Positions 46,601 through 58,699 of a stretch of DNA of 64,000 nt are shown here, piece by piece (within the stretch, counting starts at the first letter, position 1; each line of letters starts with the position of its first letter). The notes beneath the pieces are model-generated. The model did no database searches. It saw only the letters and a list, made by a program, of their open reading frames with translations, and was not told the origin of the DNA. The stretch comes from Callipepla californica brunnescens (Eukaryota; Chordata; Aves; Galliformes; Odontophoridae): NCBI GenBank assembly GCA_023055505.1, contig JALIRH010000042.1, positions 4,596,335 through 4,660,334 of the forward strand. The letters are read 5' to 3'. Position numbers and translations under genes: made by a program.

Positions 46601-49600
46601 GCAGTGATGACTTATCCGAATATTTGGGCACAAAGCACATAGAAATGGGGAGTGACCAGTGGATGTTCAGTTTCACTTATGGTACTGGGCTGACCATTTG
46701 AGATCAAAGGGTTCCACAGTTTCAGCTCTCAAGAAGAACAGGCAAATATGCATCAGCAAATAGGACATATTCATACTGAAAAGCAGAAGTGTAACAGATA
46801 GTTGCTTTTTTAAATCAAGCTCTGTTTTGAGACCTATAGGATAACAGGAGAGGATGGAGCATGAAAAGCTAGGTTTTAAGCAAAGTCAAGAGATAAAATA
46901 ACCAAATAACCCAGAAACAAGGTATTCTGGGGAAGAGCTTAGCACAGGGTCTTACCTGCAGGTTTCAAACACTGGCCCACTGCCCAGGCTAGGGCTGTGC
47001 TCAGAGTCTGAGCCGCTCTCTGCGTGCTTCACAAAGCCGTTGGTCACTCCTGCCAAGGAGACAAATGGGAACCAGCTCAAAGAACAACCAACAACACACA
47101 GATACCACCAAGGCTCTGTCAGCATCGCTGTCTGATGATCCGCTTCCAGAAAGGCAGGATCAGCCACAAGGATGCTGAGTGCTCCAAAAGAGGGGGGGAA
47201 ATCCTGCATAGTGTTCTCCAGACTCAGCTGAAGAAGAAGGTGACTAATGAAAGGCATTTCTACTCCTCACTCACAGAAAATTAGGCTGTTTTTGAAGGAG
47301 CAAGTGCTGGAGAAGTGCTTGGGGATGGCAAAGGAGCTCACAGGTTCATCAAGCGCCAAGCAGCCACACAAAGGGGAAATGCATGCCAAGGCTGCTATTA
47401 TTTTTCCAGCTTTAACAAGTACAGGGAGCACACTGCTGGGAAACACCTTGTTCTGACAACCCTGATCACGCTGACCTGCTTCTGCAGTAACACAGATTTG
47501 ACACACCAGACACTCCTTCAGTTAGGAAGCATCAATTGTGTTTGAAACAGTGGAAGGAGCTGAATCACAAAAGCAGTGCTGCAGTTCAGGAAAAAAACAC
47601 CACTGCTTCTTCAGCAGAGGAAAAACATCACTGTCCAATTATCAGTGATTTTCCAGTACCCTTGTTAGGAATCTGTGGAAGAGAACGGGCTTTCCTCAGG
47701 CACCTCTGGTTATGGCAACTGCGTCTCCTCCACACACAAAGAGAGTTTCACATAAGCAGTTCAGACGCAGTATTCCTACTCTCTCAGCCCTAGATAAATC
47801 TAGCAGTTTCCAAATGGACAAAGGGAAGATAAATCCCAAGGGATCACCTCTGTGCCCTGCCCTCCTGGGTGACTTCTCTCCATCGCTCTCGCTGCAGTTC
47901 CTGCTCTGTGTCCGCTTCCGGGTTTGTCGCTCCCCATTGGCGCAGGAGGGCAGAAGCTGCTCACTCTGCTCGTGGTCCTCCCCATTCTCCAGGGAGCAGT
48001 CCAAGCCTTTTTGCAGCTTCACCCCATTTTTAGCTTTTTTAAAAAGAACAGATGTCCGTCGGCCTACGCCACTGAAGGGGGGGCTTGTGAGGGTGTCTGC
48101 AGGCGGCAAGGCGAGTCCGTTCAGGCTGCTGTCGCTGAGCAGGCGCTGGAAAGCTTGGCTCTCCCGCTGCAGCGCCTTCTTGTCAAAGAACTCCCTGTCT
48201 GACACCAGCTTCTTCTGCAGCTGGCTCAAAGACTTGCTATCATGGATGGGTTTGAGCGTTGGAGGGTCCTGCAGAGAGTCCAGCTCTGAGAATGAGGGCG
48301 CAGGTCCTGTGGGCTCCAGGGTGGGAGGATGCGGGAGCTTGGCATCATCTGCAAAAGGAATAAAGAATCTGCTTGAACATTTTAGAACAAGCTATTCCTA
48401 AAGCTACCAAGACCACTCCTGCCCCTGAAGTAAGAACAGCAGGTGCTGGCTGCTGACATGCACGAGGAGAGCTGGAGGTAGTACCCTGCTACAATCTCTC
48501 ACCTCTGTCCCCTTCCTCGTCCCCTTCCATCGACGTTTTATCCAGCCCCTCCGCCCACAGAACAGGTTCCCCGTTGGCCATGGTCCTGTTCTGCTGCTGG
48601 GCCAACTTCTGCCGAACAGAGTTGATCTCCCGTCTCAGGAGCCGCATGCGTCGCGTACGAGCGCCGCTGGATCGCATCGGACTCACTATGTCCAGCTTCT
48701 CAAGCAGCTCCTTCAGCTGGGCCTCCAAGGAGAGGTGAGCCCTGTTCTCTGGCAGGAGGATGTTATCCACTGCATCAAAAGAAATTGCAACAGTGAAAGG
48801 GAAGAGCAAGGCTTTTTGGAGAAGGGAACTCGCTCATGCTATCTGGGACCACAGTCATGCCTCATTACCACCAATGCTATTTATGAACCAATTGCTTTAG
48901 TTTGGGTATTTAGGAATTCTTAACTTTAGAGCTCAGCTGACTTAACAGAGCAAAAAATTCTAGACCCACATTTGCACTCTTCAAAACGACAAGTTTATAA
49001 CAAAGGCAGATATCAAACAGCACAGGCAGTTACAAAACTCCTCTGAGGCAAACGTGCACTAGAAGAGCTGGGGCTAAACTGCACCTAGCTACAAGTGCTC
49101 AGCATGCCTGGAATCCTGGAAATTAAAGGTTAATAAACACTCACCATCCTCCCAAGAAAAGCGGTAAAAGTCCTCAGTTTTGGGTGACTCTGGCAGGTGA
49201 ATCCCCACATCAGTGTCAAAGCCGATGCTTTCAGCCTGCCGCCGCACATGGCGCAATATCGCTCCCCCGAGGTCTCTGAGCCGGACAGCTGCTCGGTGGA
49301 AAATCGTGTCTTTAGCATTATACCTCATGCAGTTGGTAACTATAAGGTTAAAGTCTTCCTCAAACTCATCCAATGTTCGGTACAGGTGGGACTCCAGCTT
49401 CCGCCTCATGGTGGAAAAATCCATTGGGTTGGAAATGAATTCCAGGTAATCTGGAACCTAAACATATAAAACCTGTACAATTACAAAAACCATTTACGAG
49501 CCAACTAGAGCGCACCCATCACAAGCACTCTGAATGCCCCTTCCACTGCAAGGGACAGCGCAGGCACTTTATTTCTGTGTCATCCAGGCAAGGCAGACAC

Positions 49601-52600
49601 ATCTTGTCTCTGCAAAACATTACTTGTCTGAGATGCGCTGAAGCTTCCAGAAAACAACACCTTATTTTGGCCTGGAAAGATACCCACACTGTGAGTCCTC
49701 CGAGATATTCTTTAGTCCAGCAGCAGCTTGGGTTGAGGTGATCTCTGCTACCCCAATTATGACAGTACAATACTTTCTGCCCAGCGATACTTCACCTCCA
49801 ACCCGTCAGACACCCCCAGGAAAGAGACTTGCCTCGTTTAAGTTAACAGGCTCTGCAAAGATCTGGGCAGCATCCTTCTCCTGCAGCAGGTCCAGTGCTG
49901 TGCGCAGAAGTACATTGAATGGCGTCAGCTGTAGCTCCATAGCAGCCTGCTGCACCTTCACCTAGGAACAGGGAAACAGCAACGAGCACAGTTATCAAGC
50001 TGAAGACATAAGCTCTCACAGGCAGAGCCAAACAACAGTGGTTACGAGTATGCAAGTTTCCCAATTGAGTTGCTTACACTCTATGGATTTTCTAATACTG
50101 TTTTGATTTCAAGGAAACAATTTGTAGCACTGGTTTGATCTCTTACACTGCGACTACTCAAAGGAGACTAGAACAGAATAAAAGTATTTATTTCTCCTTT
50201 AACATTTTAGTTTCTTTGATCTTATAATCCCTCATTATGTCATTATATCAACCACTTCAATAGCAAAGGGAAGCAAGTCTGTTTACACAAAGGAAAGTGT
50301 ATTTGATGTGCTCAGCATCAAGGCAGCATCAATAAGAGAAAAACTGCTTCTTCTCAAGATGGGATGATAGAAGTCAGGAATATAATTTACCATTAGTTAT
50401 GCAAATACATTTTCCCAGCACTCTGCAGCCCAGCACTGATTCTGAGGGCTGCAGCTGGGCAGCATGAGCCTGTGACTGTCTGACAGGCAGCTGCTCTGCA
50501 CAGCCAGGCGTTAGGAAAAGAGAAAGAGGCTCAAGAGAAACTGCTGTGCTCCACAGCACATGTTGCTTGCACGGCACTGAAGCAGCCAGCACCACCTACC
50601 TGCTCCCGTTTGAGTTTTTCCCTCTTACGGATGAGCTCAATGAGCAGCCGGGCCCTCTCCAGGTCATGCCGCAGTTTCTGCCAGTACTTCAGCTCTTCCT
50701 TCACTGCACTGGTCTTCTCATCCTGCTCCTTCTGTAACACGTAACAGTGGGATAAGATGAGGACACAATTGGCTCCTTCCCCTTTCTCCTCTTTCCTAGG
50801 TATCCTCGAATGCAACGCTCTCACAGCCTTCCTCTCTACTCGTGTTGCTCAGATTATGTCATCTCCTCACAGTGTTTGGCTGCAGAACACACAACATCAG
50901 CCCTTCTGGATTTCACATTATCTCAGAAGTTAGGCCTGAGTCATACTGCAGCTACACTTCAGGAACACACTACACTCTCCCTGCCTTCATATCAAAGTTC
51001 ATTACAGAGGCTGGAAATTCTTTTTGTTGGCTGCTACACACCAGAGGGTTTACAGTACAAAGGCAAGGCAAGTGAAAGTATGGGAGAAAAAAAGCTATTA
51101 CTGTCCTCCAGGAAACTGAGCCACAGAGAGATTCACCAAAATACAAAAGAACAGCTAACTCTGGATGATCAGCTAACAGCTTCTGGGACGCAGCTCATTG
51201 GTTTTACAATGCAGTTCACCCTGCCCTTCCTCAATTTGTAGCTTTTCAAATGGTTCTGAGGATATAAGTGCATACACATTTGCATGACTGCCAAGGGAAG
51301 GATGAAAAATGCTTCATACGATCTAGATGGCTTATATTTATAGAACATTTATTTTTATGAACTTACTTATGGTAAGTACTTAACTTAATGCACCAAGGAA
51401 ACGTTGAACTTCCCCAGGCTTCAAACTGATGAGTGTGAAATATTTTCTTTATTACTCATCCACAGCAGTCTTTACACAAACCAAAAACCTATAAATTCCT
51501 CCAGCTGCAGTAAAAATATAGGTATACAACACACACGGTAACTACTAACTGGCTGCGTCACAGTCTCACTATTTCATTACTTCACCAACTACTCGTGCCA
51601 AACACAGTGCTGCCTTACAGCATCAAGTGCTCCGGATGCCAGCTCAGAGGAGGAAGGAAAGAAGGCCAGAGCTGATGATTATGTCTAAACTTGCTTATGA
51701 GTGTCCAAGGAAGGGTCAGAAATTCAAGCTGCAGAAAGAATGATCCAAACTGGAATTTGGCCAGGACTCCAGCGCTAACACCCATTTTCTTGAGGATCTT
51801 ATACCACTGGTGAGGAATGTGGTTCTTTGACTCATCTGATAGATCAGGCCACCAAGGGCCCATCACGCCTTTGCACAATCCCAAGTCTCCTGACTCAGGC
51901 AGAAAACTCTGGCTCATCATCACCAACTCTGGTGACACAGTGACATCCCAGCGATACACTGACTCAGCTATTCAGGTATTAGCACACCAACAGGAGAACA
52001 AAAGTGACTCAAGAAGAGCTATTGCTCCATGCTGTTAAAACGCTTAAAGGGTTTTCCCATTCCTAACTCCTGATGCTTGCCACCCTCTATAGAGCCAGCT
52101 GACACGCAGGCAGAGCTGTACCTGCTCCGCATTCCTCTGGGACTGGAGATGTGAGTGCAGACGTCGGATCAGGGGCACCCCGTTCCTCGCCTGCCGCTTC
52201 AGCAGCCAGAAGTTGTGGAGCCTCTGCATGAACTGGTTCTTCCGCTGGAGAGAGATGCCACTGCAGATTTTGTTCAGCCTAAAGGAGGCAAAGAGGTGTC
52301 ATGGAAACAACTGCAAAGCAATCAGAATCCTGGTGATAGCATCTGGCTTCCAGCGATGCTTTATGGTGCGCAGCTTTGTGGTGGTGTGTCAGCGCGTGCT
52401 CTGAACCACACCCACAACTGGTACAGTCTCAATCACGAAGATGTATGTGCTTACTTTTCAGAACATAACCCTGCTTCAGCAGCAAGTAGGCTGGAGGTTC
52501 TAACCACACTTGTCACAGCTAAGTATGCAATCACCAATTCAGCTCCAAGCATAAACTTCAAACTATTTTCAGTGCCACTGACCAGGGTCACTGCAATACT

Positions 52601-54642
52601 CTTAACCTGGAGTCCTGGACAGGAGTCTAACAATTATACAGTACCTATTTTAATCTTTTCATCCCATTCATTAGATTATACGTGGTGCCTCATCAGCACT
52701 TTTCCACAGTCTGCCTATTGAAATACTGGCAAAACAACACCACACTTCAGACAAAAACTCAGCACTCCCTAATTCTCTTTGAGAGAGAGCTTGGAGAAAA
52801 AAAAAAACAGAGCCAGACTCAAACCTGCCTGCAACACTTACATGTTTAACATATTCTGCAATAAAAGAAACAATTAAGATGCTATGAAATGAGGAGATTA
52901 AAAAAACACATCAACAGGAGAATGACTCTCATTCATCTGCCAACTCGTAATGCCTGATGTATTTTAAAAACCATCTATGTAAATTTGGATGCTAGATGCA
53001 TGTTTGTCTGTTTGGTACCACCAAAGATCTGTACTACGTGACATTCTGGGATTGCTGCTTGGCAAAGCAGGGAAACCAGTGCACAACTGGCACTTACACG
53101 GAAGAATGCTGGTGAGGAATGTTCCTGCAGAGCACAATTTGAACACAGTTACTGCTAGGTGTGGACTGAAGAGAGTGCTTCCAAGTTCAACAATGAAAGG
53201 GATCAAGTCCTCAGAACAAACCCTGTTCTTCTTCTGCTGTCCAGCTCCGACACTCACCTGTAAGAGGGAATTTGTGCAACAGTCACCATGGGCATAGAAG
53301 AACACCCATCAGTCCCATCGCTAGGCTCCTTTTTGATCTTATGCTTCAATTTCACTTGGTTCTTCTTCAGGGATGCTTTGGGAGGGCCAGAATTGCCTTC
53401 CTGCTCTCTCTCCTCCTTCACAGTGCGCTCCTGCTTCTCACTGGCAGCAGCTGAATACCCTTTTTTCACTGTTCCAGGTGGAGAATGGCTCTCACAATAG
53501 GCAGTCTTGCGCACAGTGAATGTTGTGCCATTGATGCTGGTCTCCCTCATGGGTTCAATCTTCATGAAGAGACCAGCCCGCTGGGCACAGGTGACATGGA
53601 AGGCAGTGTAACAGTTCACCTTGTGGCATTGGATAGCAGCTCCCATGCCCTTCTGCTTGCAGATATAGCACGTGAGCTTCCATCGAGCTGGGGGAATGTT
53701 ATTTATCCCTTCAATGGGCTCCAGGAACACAGTGTTTGCAAAGCAGACCTCTGGAATCCAAATGGCACAGACCACATGAGCCCAGCGGCCATCACTGGTC
53801 TGCTTGAAGGCTCCACCTTTGTTTGGGCAGAGGACACAATCAACGGGGCGAGAAGGGGACTGTAAGCAGCAGCGGCAAAGCCACTGCCCCTCAGGAATAT
53901 AGGGCACACCGTAACACTCCTGGTGCACGGCCAGATTGCAGATATCACAGAACAGGATGACGTTGCTGTTGTGACACTCATCGTCCATGCAGACACAGCA
54001 GAAGGCATCCTCATCGATGGCCGACTGCTGAGCCCCGTTGTTCCGACTCTCAAGGTATGACTCCTTTTCCAAGCGGTCCACCAGCAGCTCAAAAGTCTCA
54101 GCAGAAACCAACCCATAACCATCATCCCTTCTCTTCTCATTCACCATTTCCAGCCAAGCCAGGTCCTCCTCATCCATGTCATACTCCACCTCTGCATCAA
54201 GGTCCTCGGGAGGCTTTTCGATGTATCGGTAGTAGGAGGCAGGGAGAGGAGGGGCATCGGACTGTCTGAAGGAGTCCACCACGCGGAAGTTGGGCTGCGG
54301 TAAGTGTAAAGATGTTCCTGATGTGTGCTTGGAGGAAGATTCCTTCTTCTTGCCTTTGGAAGGTGTTTTCTTGGATTTGGAAGGGAAAAGGGGTTGCTCG
54401 CTGTTTTCCTTATTGCTGTTGCACTCCGTGATGTCCTGGGCAGTCAGCTCATCCTCTGTGATGATTTTCAAGGGATCGTAGATGCTGATGCGGTGAAGCC
54501 GCCCGTCAATGTCCACTTCCACGATGCGCTGGGCTTGAGCATACGTCAGCGTCTCCCGAGTGGGAGAGCACTTGAGGCTGTAGGGTGAGGGAGAACGCCG
54601 GCCCTCCAGGTTCTGCCGTGACTTCCTCCGAGGCTTCCTCAT
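43627..54642 (-). CDS. BRPF3: BRPF3, bromodomain and PHD finger scaffold of MYST acetyltransferases
   Basis: BRPF3 is a chromatin scaffold, known to direct KAT7/HBO1 to histone H3. Twelve coding exons (minus): 53258-54642, 52122-52278, 50600-50731, 49833-49961, 49145-49457, 48503-48769, 47848-48348, 46956-47049, 45484-45581, 44971-45068, 44290-44444, 43627-43810. They total 3513 bases, 1170 residues (human 1205). The start [11 protein letters not shown] is 22 bases into its exon; an in-frame extension upstream is intron or leader. Visible domains: the conserved N-terminal EPL-like region (about 30-195), PHD1 (Cys 215-259), a zinc knuckle, PHD2 (about 325-383), the bromodomain (about 570-680) with acetyl-lysine-binding Asn 648 in YNAKDT, an acidic/basic linker, and a C-terminal PWWP domain (about 1040-1125, [15 protein letters not shown]). 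The intron after 49833 has a GC donor. The N-terminus is BRPF3-like rather than BRPF1 or BRD1. Confidence 0.96.
43908..44257 (-). mobile_element. CR1 LINE fragment in the last BRPF3 intron
   Basis: A 350-base 5'-truncated CR1 on the minus strand. It retains the end of ORF2 (a broken frame with [15 protein letters not shown]), an internally deleted 3' region, GACCTCTGGAGATC, and a terminal TTCTGTGATGCTGTG-type octamer tail near 43910. It lies about 30 bases from the donor of the preceding exon. No intact reverse transcriptase. Confidence 0.88.
45264..45312. repeat. Perfect inverted repeat flanked by a direct repeat, BRPF3 intron
   Basis: GCCTAACCA, a 5-base loop and TGGTTAGGC (45279-45301) form a perfect 9-bp stem. 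The sequence GGCACTAAGCAGA occurs on each side (about 45264 and 45299). Confidence 0.8.
46258..46480 (+). repeat. Probable ancient MIR-like SINE in a BRPF3 intron
   Basis: AAGCACTTACACAGCACTTT, CTTCAAAGTACTGC, CCCCTGTGAA and CGGGGAAACTGAGG (46361-46374), then GAAAGTGAGCTTCTGGCTCC, follow the order of segments in MIR/core-SINE elements. It is highly diverged. Confidence 0.5.
49831..49832 (-). promoter_or_regulatory. BRPF3: Non-canonical GC splice donor of BRPF3
   Basis: The exon encoding EPVNLNE ends GAG and is followed by GCAAGT, not GT. The next exon starts after TTTAG at 49457 with GTTCCAGATTAC, preserving the conserved frame VPDYLEF. AG|GCAAGT is the standard form of U2-type GC-AG introns. 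No nearby GT restores the protein. Confidence 0.9.
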
Positions 54643-56954
54643 CGCTGCGGTCCACCGGAGACCCTGCAACAAACCAGGACCAGCATGAGCCAAGGGGACA
54701 AGCAAACAAGGAGCAGCAGGCCCCTGAACTGGGTCTGCATGCAGGATCCACAGGGGTACAAGCAGGAAAGCAGCAAGACACCGTACAGATCAAGCTGTAC
54801 TGGGAACTGTGCAATGGTACACAAGCAGAGCCTTAACTCAAAGCTCGAGCCAGCTGTGCTCTCACAAACTGCTAATTAGCAACAAAGATAATCATTTGAG
54901 AGTCAGCTCCAGACATTAAGGAGGTAACCACCAAGGAGAGGTGAAGCAGGAGCCCTGAGCTGGCAAGAAGAGCTGGAGGATGGAAAGGCAGCAGCAGAAT
55001 CCCAGAGATCCAAGGGCAAAAGAGGGAAAGTGGAGAGGAGGCCAAGTGAGTAATGCAAGGGAGAAGGGCAGTGTCAAGGATGAGAGTGCGAATCATGGGA
55101 AGAACCAGGGAGGGGAACAAAACAGGCCAGGGAGATGAGAGAGAAAAGCAAATGTAAAATCTCCCCAAAATGATAAGCCAGCCCAGAGCTTATCAGCTGC
55201 TAAGCAGGGGCCTGAACCAGCACCTCACCCTCAGTTACAGCACAGCACTTTTGTCTCCTTTCTGTGGGACCTGCAGACAAGAAAAAGCATTTGTGTTTAG
55301 CTGCTGCATTATTTCTGCTCCATGTTGGTCTTAACCTCACAAAACCTCAAGTGAGTCAGGACAAGCAGCACCTCAAGGACCACTGCCTGCAAGAATTCAT
55401 GAAGTTATTCCAGAAAGGAGTAACAAATTTCTGGACCTGAAAGCACTGCCCCTGTTAACCACAAGTCTGCCACAATCCACCTATGCTAAGAAACAAACCA
55501 GCTTTGGAAGAAGTGTCCAAACTGTCATTTGTACCCACAGAAACAAGCTGCAGGTGCCAGCGTACAGCTCAGGTGTTACCTGAGTCAGGCTGGCATAACT
55601 GAAGATATTGGATGCAAGAAGTTACATGAGCATAAAGACAGCAGAGGATAAAGTGATCAGAATGACAGCCATTATTAATATTGTGTTCAGGAAAAACAAG
55701 GCATTAGCTGATTGCTGGCAGTGCTGAGAGATGAGCAAATCTGAGCCAAACAAGCATCTCAAGGAAGGGTTATTTTACTTGCTGACAGGAGAAACAAGAG
55801 TATGGTGTTCTTGTAGCAGCTTCAGAGAAACACTCATTTTACTGTCTGGAGAAATGACCCCAAGTGGGCTTTCTACCACAGCAACTGACTGCTATAAGCC
55901 AACCCATCTGTAAAACACACAATTACTTAACACTACAGAGAAGCATCTAAAACGGTACCGAAATTGCTGGCAGCCAGTATTCAGTGTCTGGAATAAGAAA
56001 TGCCAGCTCTTCTCTAAAAGGCATTTGGATATCAGGAGAGACACAACTACCCACCTCCAAAAAGCCTTGAAAGCAGCAGTGAAACAAATTCAGGCACGCC
56101 AAGATGGAACACTGTGACCTTGACTGCAACACAGCAGCTTCTAAGAAGCAATCTAGGAATGTTTTGATCTTAGCACGCTTGAAAACACCTCCCCAGCCCC
56201 ATATAAAAAATAATCCCTTTGCAAACAGCATCTGTGCCTGCTGAAATGCTAAACTGCCTTGACTTCAGCAGGGTTAAACATTCCTTCAGCCTATGCTGCT
56301 CCTGTCCTGCCGTGGATAAATGATGATATAAAAGCAGAAAGTTCAAAGGGTTGTCCTCTCGCTGTCACCAGTGTGCTCAAAGCCTTCCAAAAACAGCCCA
56401 TAATCCACTTCCACTGGGTATTATGCCAGGAACAGAGGGATAGGTTCCTAGAGAGCACAACTGAACAAGCAAAGGGGCTGTAATGCACAAAGCTGCCAGA
56501 CCCAAATTTAATTCTATCCCACAGGTTTGCTCTGAAATGGTTCAGTTCTTGTGAGCTGCAGTTTTCACACCTGTGGCCCGGGATGTTTGTGATTTGCAGA
56601 AGGGAGCTAAGAAAAACAAGTCCCATCAGGAGGCTGAAATTCACTACAGATAGCTTCATAGGAAAAAAAAAGTGAGAGATCCACATACCAAATATCATTG
56701 CAACACAGGAAAAACCCAGCACAAGCAGATCTTCCCAAAGGAGGGCTCACTGTTGCTGTGATCCACACTCATGCAGCATTGCACTGAGGACCAGAGGCAC
56801 TCAGTCACTCCTCAGAGGAGCGCAGTCTCCTTCTACCTCTCTCCTTTCCACACCGACAGACAAGGATTTTCTCTGCCCAGGAGTGTTGGCAGTGTCTGGA
56901 GGACACAGGGCCGCAGTTAAAGGCAGCGCTGCCGGGGGAGCTTTCATCACAGCG
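54643..56954 (-). other. BRPF3: BRPF3 5' leader end and intron 1
   Basis: The first coding exon begins at 54663 after a CAG acceptor, leaving 21 leader bases before the ATG. Upstream is the first intron, of which this is the 3' part. Open frames here have no recognisable domain. No repeat family seen in this part. Confidence 0.65.
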
Positions 56955-57023
56955 TGCGGAGATGTGGCGCTGATGGGGTTGGACCTGGGGATCTCAGAGC
57001 CTTTTCCAGCCTAAATGATTCTA
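56955..57023 (+). mobile_element. CR1 LINE 3'-end fragment
   Basis: GGCGCTGATGGGGTTGGACC, then CTCAGAGCCTTTTCCAGCCT and AAATGATTCTATG, is a sense-strand CR1 3' tail. Confidence 0.75.
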
Positions 57024-57365
57024 TGCGGATCTCAGAAAAAAAGCAACAACGAACATCTCATCGGTTCGCAGGGGGAAGGGACCCAGGTTCCTCTGCCCCC
57101 GACCACGAGCGCGGTGCTGCGCTCCCCACGCGAGGTCTGCGCTTCCCCCAGGCCCCACCACCGCTGCAGGGCGGCCGAGGGCCGCTCCCTCTGATGCCCA
57201 CGCGCACTTTATCAACCCCTTCACATTTCTGCCGTCGAATGGAGACACAGCGGGCCGCAGGACGGGAGCAACAGCCTGGGTTAGCAGCTCTCTGAGGGAG
57301 CCCGCGGCAGGCTGCGTCCCACTGCTCCTCGCAGGAGTGCTGCCAGGGCCGCAGAACCCATCCCG

Positions 57366-57440
57366 GCAGCGACGTGAGTCGGAGCACAGCACGGAGCACA
57401 GCACGGAGCACAGCTCGGAGCACAGCTCGGGGCGCAGCAC
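57366..57440 (+). repeat. 12-bp tandem repeat (GGAGCACAGCAC)
   Basis: About five copies of a GGAGCACAGC-AC/TC unit. It reads as a repetitive peptide on either strand but has no coding support. It lies at the edge of the BRPF3 CpG island. Confidence 0.85.
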
Positions 57441-57716
57441 AAACAGCAGTGAGAGCGGCTGCGAGAGGGCCCCAACAACACGGCCCACCGCCCCCGGGGA
57501 GCGAAAAAAGTCCTCGCGCAGCATGGCCCGGCCGGAAAGAGCGAGAAAGCGCGCACAGCAAAGCCAGGACGCTATTGGATACCGCCGACGCCCGTCCCAG
57601 CCCCGCCACCAATAGCGGCGCACAGCGCCGCGGGAGCGCGGCGGGGCGCGTTCGGCCAATAGCGTGGGAGAAGGTGGGTGGGGCCACCCCCGGCGCCGCG
57701 GTGCGGGGCGCCCAAG

Positions 57717-57796
57717 ATGGCGGCCGGGGGGGGGCCCGGCGGTGGCGGTGCCGCGCGATCCCCGTTCCCGCGCTCAGCGCCGCCGCGCCCCGCCCG
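57717..57796 (+). other. Candidate divergent first coding exon (speculative)
   Basis: ATG within AAGATGGCGGCC, 26 open codons (MAAGGGPGGGG at the start) and a consensus donor CCCG|GTGAGG. The architecture matches real first exons such as that of TBC1D22B in this window. I find no partner exon that continues the frame, and the composition alone could generate it. It could be an antisense non-coding RNA start. Confidence 0.2.
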
Positions 57797-58699
57797 GTGA
57801 GGGCCCCGAGCCGCCCCCTCCGCACCGCGGCGCAGCGGCCGCCCGCCCGCTCACCTTCCCGCGGCCGCGGCGCAGCGCTGCGTGCCGGAGCCGTGTGGGC
57901 GCGGACCGCGGCCCGCGCAGCGCGTTACCTCAGCGTCTCCGCGCGCGGTCCCCGCCGTCCCCGCCGTCCCTTTTCGGCGCTGTTTGTGGCTTTAGTGGCT
58001 TTTGTTTTGTTTTTTTTGGCTTTTTTTTTTAGTGTTGGGGGGGAGGGGATGCTCTTTTTTTTTTTTTTTCCTCTTTAAATCCGCCTCCCCTCCCCTCCCC
58101 CCTGGGGCTCACCCACCGGCGGCGGGAGGGGAGGGCACGAGCTGTGGGTCCGGCTGCTCCGTCCGCCGCCGCTCCTCAGCGCCGCCTCCTCGCGCCGCTC
58201 CGCCGCCGCTTCGCCCCCCACCACCCCCTGCTCCCCCCCCTCCCCCCCCCGGGCCCCGCTGCCTCCAGCGCCGCTCCCGCGCTGTGTGAGGACGGGCGGG
58301 GACGGGGAGCGGGGACACACGCACAAAATGGAGGCGGCGGCGGTGCGGCCCCGGCCGAGCGCTGAGGGAACAGGGAAGGCGGCGGGGGAGGGGGCTGCCG
58401 CCGCGCCGCGCTCCCCCACACCCGCGGGCAGAGACCGCCCGCCCCTCCCGGTGCCTTCCCACCCCCGGGCGCGGAGCGGCGGGACGGCCCCGGGGTGCGG
58501 GCGGGGGGAGGCGGCCGGGGGGGGGCCGGGGGGGCATGACGGGACGCAGATCCCTTATCGGAGACGCGGCCGGGGAGCGGGACCGGCGGCACGGGGGGGT
58601 CCCCGTCCCTGGGGCGGTGCGGGGACGCGGTCAGTGCGGCACGGCGGGGCGGGGCTGCGGGGGGTGTGCGGGACGGTCCCTGGCCTTGGGGTTTTCGTG

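Larger units (their letters stand above)
57080..58660 (-). promoter_or_regulatory. BRPF3: BRPF3 CpG island, likely bidirectional promoter
   Basis: CpG-dense block with CCAAT boxes at 57609-57613 and about 57656-57660, a reverse one near 57570, and many GC boxes. The untranslated first exon of BRPF3 should end here. Good minus-strand donors are AAG|GTGAGC (exon end 57855), GAG|GTAACG near 57927 and G|GTGAGC near 58112. I cannot choose between them. YY1-type AAGATGGCGGC in plus orientation at 57714 suggests divergent transcription. Confidence 0.65.

Noticed and set aside
54643..54705. Upstream in-frame start extending the BRPF3 N-terminus
   Set aside because: The extension crosses a CAG acceptor at 54664, so it is mostly intron. 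The conserved start MRKPRRKS is at 54642.
57058..58078. Overlapping frames of 200-250 codons on both strands in the BRPF3 CpG island
   Set aside because: GC-driven and partly from the 12-bp tandem repeat; no conserved motif.
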